From Thelephora terrestris (taxonomy: Eukaryota; Basidiomycota; Agaricomycetes; Thelephorales; Thelephoraceae): 64,000 nucleotides of DNA. Below the pieces are notes generated by a model. It worked only from the letters and a program-made list of their open reading frames with translations, had not been told where the DNA came from and ran no database searches. Every line of letters begins with the position of its first letter. Positions within the stretch are counted from its first letter, which is position 1. A program made the translations under genes and the position numbers. Shown here piece by piece: positions 1 to 12,244 of the stretch. The stretch spans positions 1,798,001-1,862,000 of the forward strand of contig WIUZ02000005.1 in assembly GCA_015956445.1 (NCBI GenBank), given 5' to 3'.

Positions 1-1073
1 ATCTCTCCCGACAAGTTCGCACAGGACCCCAGATAATCGGTTATGAGGTCCCATCCAAAATCCCCAAATCTTGGCGCTGCCGACCCCTCACAAGCTACGG
101 ATGTCGGGAGTGGAAAGAATTCTCCCGCTCCAGTAAACCATTATTCGTGCTAAGTACCACCTTTCTAATGACAGACGGGGAGTATCGTTGGCGCAGTCAG
201 TGAGGATAGTCGGGCTACTTAAGATTTCCAATCATACCTCCAGCAACGTAGATCTTGCTCGTGGCAGCCTTCAGTGCCCAGCTTGTGTCACCAAGTTTCC
301 CGGCAGGTTTTTGGGATGTTGAGACTCTCTCGGGGATGCTATCCTAGCACCCTTCAGACTATCGCGTATGGCTTTGGCGGTGCGACATGCAAGAGCCCTC
401 CGTGGCGCACTTTCTTGGTCTTGGGGTCAGGACCGTCGGGTGTGAAAATCGTGGACAAAAATACCTCATTTCGGTCCAGTTCTGCCATTACAAGCGCGCG
501 CGGCAACGGCACCATTCTCTATCATGACAGACTCTGGTGCAGCCCTGAACCGAGTTTCTCTTTGGTTCCTTCCAGAATGTCACGAAGTGCACGAGATATT
601 GTGCCTTTGACTTGCACGCTCAGTGTCCTTCGAAATATTTCCCGATGTAATGGCTCATTAAGAGAGCGCGAATGGGGATAGAATGTGTCACATGTGATCG
701 GCAAAGTTACAGCATCCGAGGGATGGCCGAGCGCCGAGCCAAGGCCTGGTCAAGTCCGGATCACACACATGGTGCCCTCGAAGGTCTCCGATTGGTCCGG
801 ATTTACAGTAACTCAGACCTTTTTCGCCCAAAATAGAGTGTTTAGTGCGGGAAAAAACCATACCTCCATGCATGAGTCCACCCGATTATCTGGGGTCATG
901 TTCGCACACGCTCAAAACCTTGTCCAAATGGTCACCTGTAAGGAAGCCCATGGAAATACAAATCACGAGTGCCAATTCGCAGACCGGTCTTCGTCTAGCC
1001 ATTTTTTTCTCGCTTGAGGAACTACCTAGGTTTGGAAAATATTTGGCGGGCTTCGAGGCAGGTAATAAATCAT
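1..1073. other. No gene recognised at left edge
   Basis: I see only short ORFs on both strands, none with a recognisable domain or a convincing exon chain. A minus-strand stretch near 522-704 reads with an amphipathic, protein-like composition and could be the end of an exon, but nothing supports it further. Confidence 0.4.
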
Positions 1074-2969
1074 CTAAATTAGCGTATGATAGGGTGCCAA
1101 CGTCCTAACTTTCGTTCTGTGTTGGTGGCGTACCGTCACCTGTCTCCGCGATGGTACGTACCACTGCGGTCTTTCCCTCATCAAGCGTGCACGTCTCCGA
1201 GCCATGGCCACCCCTTTCCACCTGACCTCGCCTGACGAAGATGAGCGTGCTAGGCACTTCCGAAAAACCCTTGGGTTGTTCTGCTTGATAGCGAGGCTCG
1301 CCAGCCGCAACCGGACTCGGTCGTCCTCCACCTCATCTCCGTATAGCATCCTGTACCTGGCTACTAGCCGAAGGCCGTTATCGGCGCATTTCGACGTCTG
1401 TCGTAAATGCCGCAACAGCAGCAGGACCGTTGTCGAATTGGGTGTAACCCTCGGATTGAGTTTCACTAGCTCATCGACCACCGCCTCCATTTCGCGGACC
1501 GAAGCGAATCCTTTTGGGGCAACCGGCCCTGCCTGCTGTTGTCCGTTCGGGAGCGGGAATGCGAGTGTTAGATACAAGTGGAGGAGCCTAAGGCAAGCCC
1601 GATTCCCCTTAGTGTCCGTCGCGGCTTTTTTGGACCCCATCTTTTCGAACCAGCTCCGAATGATGCCCAACGACCATTCCCGATCCCGCAATCGTAATCT
1701 GGCACGAACGAGGGTATAAATCGTCCGAGGCCGGACATTTGTAATCTGGGAATGATTGCGGTGGGGAGGTTGGCGCATCAGTAACTTGTGACGTTCTTCT
1801 AATCCAAGATCTCCGTCTTCCACCACGTCCCGAGTGTTTGGCCGTTCGCCGTTGGTTAGACGACTCCGGTTTTGTGATTCAGAAACAGATGGTGGCGGCC
1901 TTTCGACACTGTTGTGCGCCTTGCCCATAAACTCTATCCAAATAGCGTGCGGAAGTCCCTCGGACGCCAGCTGAGAAGCAGAAAGCTTAGCCATCTTCAC
2001 TCGCCACTTCTGAGCTCTTGTCCATGCTTCTAGCCACTTCCCTCGCCTCACCATCCACCTCACCCAAACGGCCCACAGAGAGACGCCTCCGTCGTCCAAG
2101 GAATCCCAGTCACCCAACATTCCCTTCCGATCCATCTCGATCCAGAGGAGCCGCACGGAATCGAACTTTGCTTCGTGGATCGCGATCTCGGCAAGGACTC
2201 GGAAGGATCGATGGGTCTGGAACGCAGGAAAGAGGGCATGGTAGGCGTGCAAGGCTTCGAAATTCAACTTGGGGGACCGTTTGGGTGATTCCGAGAGGAA
2301 GGAGGTGATTGTTGGCTTTGGGGGGCGCCTCCGCCATTTGTCCAGGTTATTTAACAAATCGAGAGATGAAGTCGAGTCGGGCAGACTAGCCAAACCGCGC
2401 AAGTACGGTAAATGCCGCCTCGGTTTTTGGAATGGGGTTCGGGAACGGATCTCCGTGGTTTCGGGTGAAATCTGAGGGTTGTGAACGGTTGGATGATTGA
2501 CTTGCTGCGCGCAGGGCTTCGGGAGCGTGGAAGGAGTTGTAGGTCGTGTAAGCGTAATGGAGCGGGTTGAGGGTTGTGTAGCCTTGGCGCTGGATCCTCC
2601 TGGGTCCACGAGGGGGTCATCGTCTCCCCACGCCGATGAGGAACTCCGTGCACTATATGCGCGTCAGCGCATCTCCGATGCAACGCAGTGACCCACTCAC
2701 GCAAATTTTTTCCGTTCATTCAGAAAACTCCCGAAGTTAATGTCGGAAGGGACACCCGAGAGAGGCTCCGTCCGGCTGGTATTCTCCTTTTCCGAATTCA
2801 CAGAGGTCGAGACCGAGACGGTCCGAAGGTGCCTCACAGCAGTCCGAGTCCAAGCACGCGCAGCAGCGGTCCGTAGAACGGTCGTGAATGCCGAGCAGGG
2901 CCAAACATCGGGCGACAAGGTGCGAGTTAATGGTGTTCTCTTCGAGACTTGAGCCGCATGATGAAGCAT
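1074..2969 (-). CDS. Predicted mitochondrial helical-repeat (PPR-like) protein
   Basis: Two exons (2969-2701 and 2589-1074) join in phase to give about 594 residues. The first exon encodes an Arg/Ala/Thr/Ser-rich, acid-poor N-terminus typical of a mitochondrial presequence (LRTAAARAWTRTAVRHLRT). The second carries long alpha-helical stretches rich in Trp, Leu and Arg, with pairs such as RVLAEIAIHEAKFDSVRLLW and RTIYTLVRARLRLRDREW that look like loosely conserved helical hairpins, and a very basic C-terminus. This fits a degenerate pentatricopeptide/helical-repeat protein acting on mitochondrial RNA or ribosomes, but I cannot name an orthologue. The longer open frame alone lacks an ATG; the intron supplies one at 2969 after a GC|gtgagt donor. 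The targeting is inferred from composition only. Confidence 0.6.
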
Positions 2970-3430
2970 GCATGTGGTCCCTACTTCGCCCTCGTCAGAA
3001 GAACGGAGTGAACAATGCTGCCTTGACAAACCTTGGGTTGGGTATCGTGTAGCGGCCTCGCCCTCTGTTTTGAGGCGAGCACAAGGAGGATGTCAAAGGG
3101 TCACGGAGGATTCGAGGGTCCTAGTCACGTGGGCTGTGATCACTCTCCAACACCAAGTCCGACCAACATGTTTCGCTCAAGTCCGGCGAGCTGGCACTAA
3201 ATCTTTCAATTTCGTCTAAGCTACATAAAATAGGGGGATGCGAGACAGGCGACATCGGTTAGGCCAAAGGCAGAAGAGAAACAGGCGAAAAATGCGGATC
3301 GCTGTACTGTAGATATGTGAGGGTCATAGAAGTTTGTGATTGTGAGATACGAGGGAAAAACGCATGCAATGGAAAACAAGACGAGGCAGCAAATATAAAG
3401 AAAACGGAATGAGAGCTACAAAACAGTACC
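2970..3430. other. Intergenic, between two minus-strand genes
   Basis: This is the 5' flank of the PPR-like gene and the 3' flank of STS1. I see no gene; an A-rich stretch near 3340-3420 probably belongs to the STS1 3' region. Confidence 0.5.
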
Positions 3431-4650
3431 TCAACTGAAAATCCTATGTTCTAGTTTCCTTCCAACGAGCCAGCCGACCTTGGCAACCCAGGTATCTCGG
3501 ATTTGTCGGAAAATCTCGAGTCCATTGCCCTTCGCTTCTGCCAGCTCGTCCAATGTTCGCTCCCAACTATTGACGGTTTCCCCTCCAAACATCCCAGCTT
3601 GTCGGTTAACAACCTCATCCAGCCGTTCCACCCACGCGTTCCACTCTTGTTGGAGGCGTGGAAGGATGAAGGGAATCAGTGAATCCTGGGTGAGTGGGGG
3701 TTGGGAGAGGATTTGCGAAGTCACAGCTGAAAGGATGACAAATGTTTCTGATGGATGTGACTTGGCCTGTGACTGCTGGTGGTGGGGGTTGGAAGAGGGT
3801 ACGTAGGAAAAGTATGGAAGGTAGGAAAAGCAGGCGGAAACGTAGTCGGATATATGAGGTCGAAGGCGGGACACGATGTATTCGTCCCTCATCCCGTTGC
3901 TCCCATGACTGGTGGATGAGGAGGTGGTGCCGAATTGTGACGCACGGCCGAAACCTGCAGAACTCGGCATGGCACCAAACGTGCTGGAACGTGGGTTGAG
4001 TAAGGTGCCGAAACCAAAGGAGGCCGAGGGGGTGGCAGAGAAGGAAGACGTGTTGGAATAAGGGTATGCGTCCCTCAATTTTTTTGCTGACTGAGCGAGC
4101 GCCTGAACCGCACTTTCCACGCTTGGCCGAGGTATCAAACTGAGGACTGTGGGTTTGAGAGAAGGTTGCGATTCGATTAATGCTGTGAGGATTGGAAGTA
4201 GCGATTGCGGAGGGAGTGTGGCTACGCATATAATTTGGTCAGATATGAGCGCGGAAACAAACTTGAGATGAAGGTACCTAAGAGCACGCCGATGTCTACC
4301 TCGTTCTCTGAAGATCCTCCACCCTTCACGACCTGAGTACTTTGAGATCCATCAGAACCCGACGGGTCCGCCCGACGTGCCCTTTTGGGCGGGGCTCGTT
4401 TTGGCCGTTCAGGAGTGGGAGTTCTCTCCATTACGATGTCCAGCCGGGGCTCTGCATCTTCGTCTTCCTGTTCCAAACGACGTTTCTGGACCCTTGTTGC
4501 AGGGAGTTGATGATTGACGGACGGTGGGTGGACGACATGACCCCAGCTAGCCATGATCGCAGTGGTGGGAGCGACGGGTAACGGAGGGTGATTTGGAGAA
4601 TGAGAGTGATTAAATCCAAACTGAGGGAGCTGAGCTAATACGTTGGCCAT
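3431..4650 (-). CDS. sts1: Tethering factor for nuclear proteasome STS1/Cut8
   Basis: Two exons (4650-4278 and 4221-3431) separated by a 56 bp GT-AG intron encode about 387 residues. The join restores the family core: GVLLATLPPQSLLPILTAL, then SLKPTVLSLIPRPSVESAV, followed by the C-terminal helical bundle of Cut8. The N-terminus is low-complexity with basic clusters (KRAPPKRARR and RVQKRRLEQEDED) resembling a bipartite nuclear localisation signal. In yeasts this protein anchors 26S proteasomes at the nuclear envelope and is itself short-lived. A Ser/Phe/Gly-rich insert (about residues 165-205) interrupts the helical domain and is probably a lineage-specific loop. The gene is upstream of and co-directional with the PPR-like gene. 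Confidence 0.88.
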
Positions 4651-6022
4651 GGTGGGCGAGGTCTTGGTCTTGGGTGTCCGTCCTTTGCGTTCTCAGGCCG
4701 TGGGTCGTGGCGTGCGGGTAATAAGTAACCAGAAGACTCGGATTGATCCAAAGCGGCCGTGACAATTCGACGCGTGCAAATCGCGGCCTACCCTAAACCT
4801 TCCGTGATAAATTGTGGCTCGTGATCGAAATTTGCTTTCGCTTTCTCTTTCCTCTTTGTGAGATCAAGGTGTGTAGACATCCTAGGAGACTCCTCGTCAA
4901 TGAAGAAAATCAGAATCGCTACTTTGAAGCTCTCTCGTTTGAGCTCATGAGTTCACAACTTCTATACCCAAATTTCTGAGCTTTCTCGCGCAAAAACACA
5001 CCAGTAGCAGCTTTTTCTGACTCATTATTCCACACAGATGGTGCCCGTTAACTTTGCGAACTAGGTGAGCAGCATCTCCTTCATGCTTCGACAGGATAGA
5101 AAAAATATAGAGTCAAGCACTGAACGCGTCATGGACGTGGCTTGTAGTTAACACCATGCTAATTCTGATCATTCTTCCTTTCCCTGCAACTTTTCCACAG
5201 ACGCTGATTATTTTTTTAGCTTCCTTTCGTATAGGTTAGTGCTGTGACGCTTTCCCGTTCGAATGATTATACAAAATGTGTACCATCAAATTCCGAGTGC
5301 TCTCTCAAAGGGTTCTCAATGTGGACCAAAACATTGTCTTCAACCGAATGATTAGCCGCTCTTCACGACTACTTTCTTCCCTCGCTGATCATTTCCCCCA
5401 GGATCAGGTCCTTTGTGTAGTCTTCGATCTTCGTTTCTGCATTTCGATCTTGCTGCGCCTCCTTCACGTACTGGAGACACCAACGGTATTTTGCGAATCT
5501 CGTCGGTCGAAGCTGGAAGACATTGATTGCGTCGCCGCGGTCGATGTTAAACGTCCATCCCTTGGCTGCCCCGGACCTCGTCATGTGTCATGTCTCCTTC
5601 CTCTACGGTAGAGATTACTATCAACTGCCTTTGCTTGTTAATTTAATAACTGTACTAAGAGATACAGTGTCCGTTCTGCGGCAGCCTCATGTGAAAGCTC
5701 TTAGTGTGCCTACAAAGAATGGAGACGTCTCCCCTGTGAACGGCTGAAGGGTCGGATAGCGACCGACCTGATCAACGACAGCCTGGTAAGTTAGTCCTCT
5801 ACGAACGAACCTCGACCCTCTCAATCCAGAGTCTTCTCGAGAATTGTGGTTGCAGACCATGCGAGCGACAGATTTCCAGTATGGATCTCAGCCCACTCTC
5901 TCAAGGTTTTGATAGTAGGTATTCTCGGGTGACCTCGATGGGAGAGGAGAATTAAACAAATACGGAGGAAATCCTTAATGACACAACAATCTCTTTAGGT
6001 AAAACACGCCCATTCTTCTCGT
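4651..6022. other. Intergenic region without a confident gene
   Basis: About 1.4 kb of mixed composition. A 71-codon minus-strand ORF at 5369-5584 begins with ATG and reads like protein (charged, few low-complexity runs), but I recognise no family and find no flanking exons. The rest looks non-coding and includes the 5' flank of STS1 and the 3' flank of the Ytp1-like gene. Confidence 0.4.
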
Positions 6023-7999
6023 CTAATCGTCTTCATCTCCAATTATGTGCCTCACTTCTTCAGATGCGCCAGAACTTGTCGGTACAGGCGCATACCATTT
6101 CGGTCGTCCATTCGCGGTTGGGTGCATTTCGATCACATCGCCGTTGATGGTCGTAGATCGGTCGATGGCGTTCCTCCCAGTGTTTGTGTACAGGTGAATG
6201 AGACAGAGGACGAGAGTGTACAGTAAAAATGCAGTGCTTCGAGGGAAGCAGGGAGTCAGAGGGGGTGAAGGACGTGGCTTGGATTGTACTTGTCCTCACC
6301 TAAACATGATCAAAATATACGTGACATGGTCCATCCCAGTGCCGTTCACGAATCTTGTTTCTTCGTCGGTCGCAGACATGAACAACATGCCACCTGCGAC
6401 TAGGAACTGCAAAATACAAGACCTGCGTCAGAATCCACACATTCCCTGAACGGAGACCGGGCCAACTCACGAAGGGAGGGAGATATCTAAACGCTCTCAA
6501 AGGCGAAATCCCGCCACTGGTTGGAGTCCCTCGAGGAGTCACGTCGTCAGCGTCGTCTCCCCAGGGACTCGGCGTCGTGTCCTTGTGCGCGATGAAGCAC
6601 ACCTCAATGATGCGGGCGATTCCTGCCACAGCTAAGGTGTTGCCAAATACTTTGTGAACCATTGTGGAGAACATCAAAGCTTGAGCGTGTCCACCGAATG
6701 CCCATCCAGTAATGATGACACTAGGATCATATGTGAGTCGCGTTGAAAGCATTGCGTTCTACGTACATCAGTGCGGGAATCACATTACGCTATGTGGATC
6801 GGTCAGGGTGGATTTTATGTATGGCTTCAGGTAGGTAAATGCGTACCTGTCCATTACGAGAGAGGAAAAGTCCGAGCATCCCACCGGTCCACCCTTGGCA
6901 TCGGGTCGGTTAATTGTTCAGTGAGGGAAAGCGATGTGACCTACAAAGTACGCCAAGGACTCTATTACGAAGTTCGTAGGTGCAGAGAGACTCAGGTAAG
7001 TGTTGACTCACGTATGCTGCATATCCTTGACCGACCAGGTGTTCCCCCTATGCTCCGTGAACGTATTCACTGAGATGGAGATCCCAAGTCAACAACGGCA
7101 GCGGATCAATCTCGAACGACGCATACCTATGCCCTACGTCAAGGTATTTAGTTCGCAAAAATGACGGTCAGTCTAATTTGAGCATACCCAAAGCATGATG
7201 ACAAAAGAGTCGTAAAACTCTGGACTTCTGCCTTTCCGTCGTATCCATCCCTCTCCAACAAGAAGTAGGATCGACATAAGAATAGCATAAGCGATGAACC
7301 CGCTTCCCTGGGAGAGGCACGGCGCTACATAAGATAGAGGAGAGCCAGGGACACTGAAACCGTACCATAATGTAGTGCGCCAGGCATTGGCCCAAATGCC
7401 CGCCCCTGCAATAGCCCATGTACGCGATCGCTCCAAACAACATCTGAGTCCAGCCGATGATGGGGTACCCCTTCCCGACAATCCCATGCAACACCACAAC
7501 GTATGGCCGTATCGACCTTTCGTGAATATGGAGTTTGAGGTAGATACCGAGGCCGAGCTGCGCTGCCAGGAATGCCAGGATGACGTTTGCAAATGTTCCG
7601 TGGGCAGACTCGAGGAATCTCCGACCACCATGCGCATGTCCAAGGAAGTACCCCCCAATTGTCAACGCGATACCAGTGCTCTGTGGATATCCGACGTGTT
7701 TATTGGTATGGCCGAATAAGGACGAGAACCGTGATATAAATGCGCACCTGTAAAGGTACATGCCATTTGCTCCTGGAAAGTCCTAGGACCATCCCGATAG
7801 GGAAGAGGAAACCCCACACGGCAGCCTGTAAGAATATGTGGATCCATAGAATCGCGTCCACAGGCGCATTCAACTCCTCTTCCGAAACGTCGTCGTGTTC
7901 ATGCCCCAGCGCCGGTGTTGCAGCCAGACAAAGCAGAAGCAGGGGGACAATGTACCGTGATTGGGACGTGTTCATCGTGTGCGACTGCCTCGTCGGCAT
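6023..7999 (-). CDS. Ytp1-family multi-pass membrane protein (DUF2427 + Ytp1 domains)
   Basis: A multi-exon gene. The ATG at 7999 is followed by another at 7975, from which a clean signal peptide can be read ([17 protein letters not shown]). The DUF2427-type first domain has [20 protein letters not shown] and [14 protein letters not shown]. The C-terminal Ytp1 domain has [20 protein letters not shown] and [10 protein letters not shown], then [17 protein letters not shown] and a last helix ending before GDEDD and a TAG stop. Short exons near 7010-7140 encode [18 protein letters not shown]. Several conserved His residues in membrane helices suggest metal or haem binding, as in cytochrome b561-like folds, but the function of Ytp1 is not established. 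It diverges from the glutamine-synthetase-like gene, with about 170 bp between the two start codons, so the promoter is probably shared. Confidence 0.82.
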
Positions 8000-8169
8000 G
8001 CGTAAGCAGAAAAGGCTGGAGTTGGGAACTTGGATCGGAACGGTCGGTTTCTGTTCCCCGGTCGATCACGACTCCTCTCTTGGCGCAGCGACTGTGAGTC
8101 GATTGGCTGTTCCAGCTGCGAGCATCATGGCTTTAAGGACGAATCCGCGCTTCTCCTTTGCAGACGACC

Positions 8170-9786
8170 ATGGCTCAGTTGCCTACGGAATCTGGACCTC
8201 AGGTAACCTATGGGGTCAAATACACCCCCGGAGATCCAACTATTGCGTTCGAAGCGCCCACATGGACCGGGCTCGCAGGCTGGAACGATACCAAATTCAT
8301 CCGCCTCACCTGGGTGGATATCTCATCTGTGATCAGGTGTAAAGTCCTGACTTTAAAGTATTTCCGAAGTTTGGTTTCCAAATCCTCCAATGGCATACCT
8401 ACCACCACCCTCCCCACCGCGAGTTTGGGGCTCGTTGGGAGGACGTTGGTGGACGGGTTCTCCGTCGCTGGTGATTATCTCTTTGAAGTGGATTTGAGCT
8501 CCTTGAGGCTCCTACCGTATATCCCTGGCTATGCGATGGTCTTTGGATGGTTGAAGCCGATAAATACCGGACCTGTCCCTCAACTAACCGATCCGTTATG
8601 CCCGCGAACAATCCTAAAGAATATCGCCGAGTACGTCATGCATAATAGTATGCACCCCCCGGAAGTACCAATACTTTCTTACAGGAAAGCTCTCGCTCAC
8701 GAATTGACCTTCCTCGTCGGTTTCGAACTCGAGTTCACCCTACTCAATGATAGGAAAGGAACAGAAGTTCTGGATGAACACGATTGGAGCACCTCTTCCT
8801 CCCTACACTCCGGTCTGCCCGCAGAAATTCTCGATGCAATTATCTCTGCCTTGGAGAGAGGGGGTATCCTCGTCCATTCGTTCCATGCAGAGGCCGGGCC
8901 GGGACAATACAAGATCGTGACTGCGCCATTACAGCCATTACAAGCTGCAGACGCTCTTTCGTTCTCCCGAGATGTCATTTGCGGGACAGCAAGTGGATAC
9001 AGGTGTCGAGCGACGTTCGCGCCTTGGATTTACGAACACCAATGTACGGCGTACTCATTCCTTGGTTTCTCTTTGACTGCTCACGTGCGACTTCCGCAGA
9101 CGGCAATGGGCTTCACACACATGTCTCCATCCACTCCCCGAAGTCTTCAGAAGGAGACACCTCCCCTCTCGCACCTACGCTGAATCCCCTTGAAGCGATC
9201 TTCCTCCAATCGCTGCTTGATAACCTTGGAGGAATTTGCGCATTCTCGATGACTTCCCCTTCGTCATACGAACGGACGGACGAGCGCGTTCGCGAGTCAG
9301 GGCAGCATCTATGGGGCCCAGGAAAGCACGTTTGCTGGGGATCCCACCACAGACAAGTTCCTATCCGGTTGTGTGGGCCCCCAGGCGCTCACAAATTTGA
9401 ACTGAGGAGCGTCGATGCGAGCGCAAATCCTTACCTGCTCCTCGCATCCATCGTGGCGGTCGCGATTGAAGGGGTAGACAATCGGATGTCGTTGACTGCA
9501 AGCGATTCCACGGCTCTACTAGATCATGGCGCGGCGACGGTGGCAGTCATTCCAGACGAATTGCCACACTCATTCGACGAGGCGTTCAGTTGTCTTGAAG
9601 AACAGGACACGATGGGGAAGTTCTTTGGAGAGGGTTTCCTTCGGGCCTATCGGAGGGTCATCGAGGTTCGTGGTCCAGCTCACAGCCCTAGCTTTCGCAA
9701 CTAACATCCACGGAAAACAGGAGGTCCATCGATACCTTGGCCCTGGAGGCCAAACTCAGTTTGAAAAGGTCATGGAAATGTACTAA
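8170..9786 (+). CDS. Glutamine-synthetase-like enzyme (GSI/lengsin/FluG-type), paralogue 1
   Basis: Four exons (8170-8630, 8685-9043, 9100-9665, 9721-9786) splice in phase to 483 codons. The beta-grasp N-terminus (TKFIRLTWVDISSVIRCKVL) is followed by the catalytic barrel with LVGFELEFTL, HAEAGPGQYKIVTAPLQPLQ, LHTHVSIH, IRLCGPPGAHKFELRSVD and ANPYLLLASI. The order and length match prokaryote-type GS-fold ligases seen in many fungi, often labelled glutamine synthetase/guanido kinase; their substrate is generally unknown and they are not the main GlnA. The segment usually read as WG.ENR is WGSHHRQVPIR here, so the nucleotide/ammonium pocket has changed. The chosen ATG is the first in frame, followed at once by the conserved VTYGVKY. 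A paralogue lies at 57755-59344. Divergent from Ytp1. Confidence 0.85.
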
Positions 9787-9966
9787 CTCTGTTCCCATAC
9801 GATCTATACCGACCGCTACCTCAAAAGCCAGGGAATGATGATGAGCACAATTTGGCGATGAACCCACAGGAACGTTCAACTAGATTGCTGAATAGGTACT
9901 CCTTGAAATCTACTTTATGGCGGGCATCTACCGGACTCCGCACGAAATACACTGGTACCGCTGATT

Positions 9967-10765
9967 TCATTCCCCCAGTGGCAAGGCTTGAGGAGACGGC
10001 TTGAGAGATTGCATGAACTGCGGTCTCAAGGGCGCCTTGCATCTCCAGTCTCTGTATTCCTCAACGTTTGTTAAAATATCCAGCCACGCGGCTGCTTTGA
10101 GTTGATCTCTTGCTTCCTGGAGGTATTCGTGTGCTTAACTCTATTCAATCTTCGCGGAAAAACGTGGTGCCTCACCTTGATTATAGGATCAGAATCTCCG
10201 GTGTGTAAAGTCCACGAGTCCAGGACGCTCTGGTATCTGTCCGTTTCAAAACTCCACACAATCTCGGGGTCTATGGGGAGGGCAAGGCGCATGGATGGCG
10301 CGACGCCAGGGAGTTTACAACCTTCCCGCATCAACAGACTGAATTCCTCGTTTGTTTCCGCGGACCTTTCAACTTGTCGAATCCTCAGCCCCACATCCTC
10401 TCTGGTGATCTGCCTCTTCCCGTCCAGCTCCAAATGGAGGTTCTCCAACTCGGTGATGTACCGCACCAGGCAGTCAAGAGTTGGGAAAATGGCCCATTTT
10501 TCTGCGTCATATGCTTCATGCATTGATTTGCTCACTGTGGCGGCCAAGCTCAGTCACCGCGTGGGTCGCGTAGATATGATCAATGAAAATCTACCTTCGA
10601 TTATTTGCCTTCTCAGCCTCGGTAGCTTTGTTGTTTTCCTCTGCGGGTGTGTTAGAACCGCGGGTCTTTCAGGGCCACCCCACGACTTACTATATATCCA
10701 AACATAATCGCTTGCGAGTCATCCGTGGGACTTGGAGGGAAGAGATCATAGTAGGAGTGGGTCAT
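9967..10765 (-). CDS. Orphan four-exon protein, function unknown
   Basis: I built this model from splice signals: exons 10765-10691, 10640-10595, 10534-10176 and 10116-9967, all GT-AG with introns of 50-60 bp, giving 209 residues. The spliced product starts MTHSYYDLFPPSPTDDSQ, has a short basic patch (KTTKLPRLRRQ) encoded by the 46 nt second exon, then a charged helical region (LVRYITELENLHLELDGKR, LRIRQVERSAETNEEFSL) and ends near VEEYRDWRCKAP. No domain is recognised. The chance that four small exons all splice in phase with no stop supports a real gene. It is convergent with the glutamine-synthetase-like gene, 180 bp away. Confidence 0.6.
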
Positions 10766-12244
10766 CGGATGATCAGCAGCTGTCGGGCAGTAAGAAGCTT
10801 GTGCGTCGCAAAATGTGGGACAGAGAGAAAAGAGGGGCAACGGAGAGTGGCCGATTTTTAACTGCTGCCTTTGGTGCACTGGATCACGGCCGCCTACCGT
10901 GGGTCCGTCAAGGGTAACAATCGCCAGATTGTGCCAGGGAGCGCAATGTCGCTAGTAGCGACACGGCCACAACGGTCGCCGAAAGAGCCGCGTAGGTTCA
11001 CCGAGCGAAAACTTCCTTCGGGCACGCAGTCCCCGAAGAGAGGATGGACGCATGCGCAGTTCAATGGTGAATTTACGTCAACATCGTCCTGTGCGTGCAC
11101 TGGTACGATCTTCCCCTCCTCCCGCTTGGAAGTTTTCGCCATCGCAGGTTATCGGAAGCGCACGCAGGATTGGTGCAGGTCATCGGGAATGGACCCCGTT
11201 GAATTATACAGCCGCTGGGCGAGGTTCAGTCGGGAAAGTTTCGATCTGAATCACTGATTATGAGGCGAGACCCCTCCATTCTCACAACCAAATAAGGGGA
11301 GCCTCCTACTACCAGACACACAGGTGCAGAAAGGCCAGAGACCAACGAATTGCGATAACCCAGAACGAGCAAGATTTGGACAAAAGCGAAGTGCCTAGTT
11401 ATGGGACGCCCGGGTGGACTATCGAACATCGTTTCCTCCTCACCGAGAGCTCAAATCAAGATCTGGTGATCTAGTGCCGTGGTTCTTAGATCAGCTTGGA
11501 TTCACCACTCCTGAAACCTAAGTCGGGAACGTCCGCATTCCTCTGAAAGGAACAACAACAACCGAGCAGTTCCTAACCGCGCTCACTGCCCATACCATAC
11601 CTTCAAAACATGTGGCCTCACATGCGCCGGACCGGGCACCAAACTGCGATGGCGTGGCTAAATTTGCGCAAACTATGGGGCTTTCTCTCGTGGTCCGCGG
11701 TCCAAGTCAGTTCATGGACTTGGCGGACAAGGAATCCAAAGCATGGGAATATAGCCACCTTTCCCTACTAACTCCGAGTCGCCCCTGATGTACTGTGCGT
11801 TCCCATGCGACTACTGGTGTGTCAGGGCTAGAACACCATCCGCGAGAACCCTTGCATAATGCTTGCCAGCAGCCTGTTTGTCGGTGGGCGTAAGTACCCC
11901 GTTGGTTGACATTCCCGGCAATTCAAGATGACGTTACTGGGGGAAACGGAGTGTACAAGAGAGGCTGTGAAGAGGGGCAAAAATGGGCCAGGTAACGACC
12001 TTAATTATATTCTCAGTGAGCCATGTCACAATTGTGGATATGGTGTAATGAACAACAATACAACTCAAGCAAGACACGAAACGGGTGCCATCTTCGCCGT
12101 TGACTCCTAAAGGCTTGAGGAAATGGCGATGGAGGAATGCGGGTTCAGTGTTCTCAGTACCTCTTCGCTGCGGCTGGGGCGAAACTAGCAGGGATTGACA
12201 GGTGCCCATGCGCACATCACGAGCAACGCGCACAGCAGATGTAG
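10766..12244. other. Long intergenic region, no gene recognised
   Basis: About 1.5 kb between two minus-strand genes. Only short overlapping ORFs on both strands are present, with no domain or consistent exon chain. The composition resembles neighbouring intergenic DNA and I see no repeat or terminal inverted repeat. Confidence 0.4.

Noticed and set aside
1204-1719. A plus-strand open frame of 171 codons
   Set aside because: It is antisense to the PPR-like gene and its composition (Ser/Arg/Pro) is the mirror of that coding strand.
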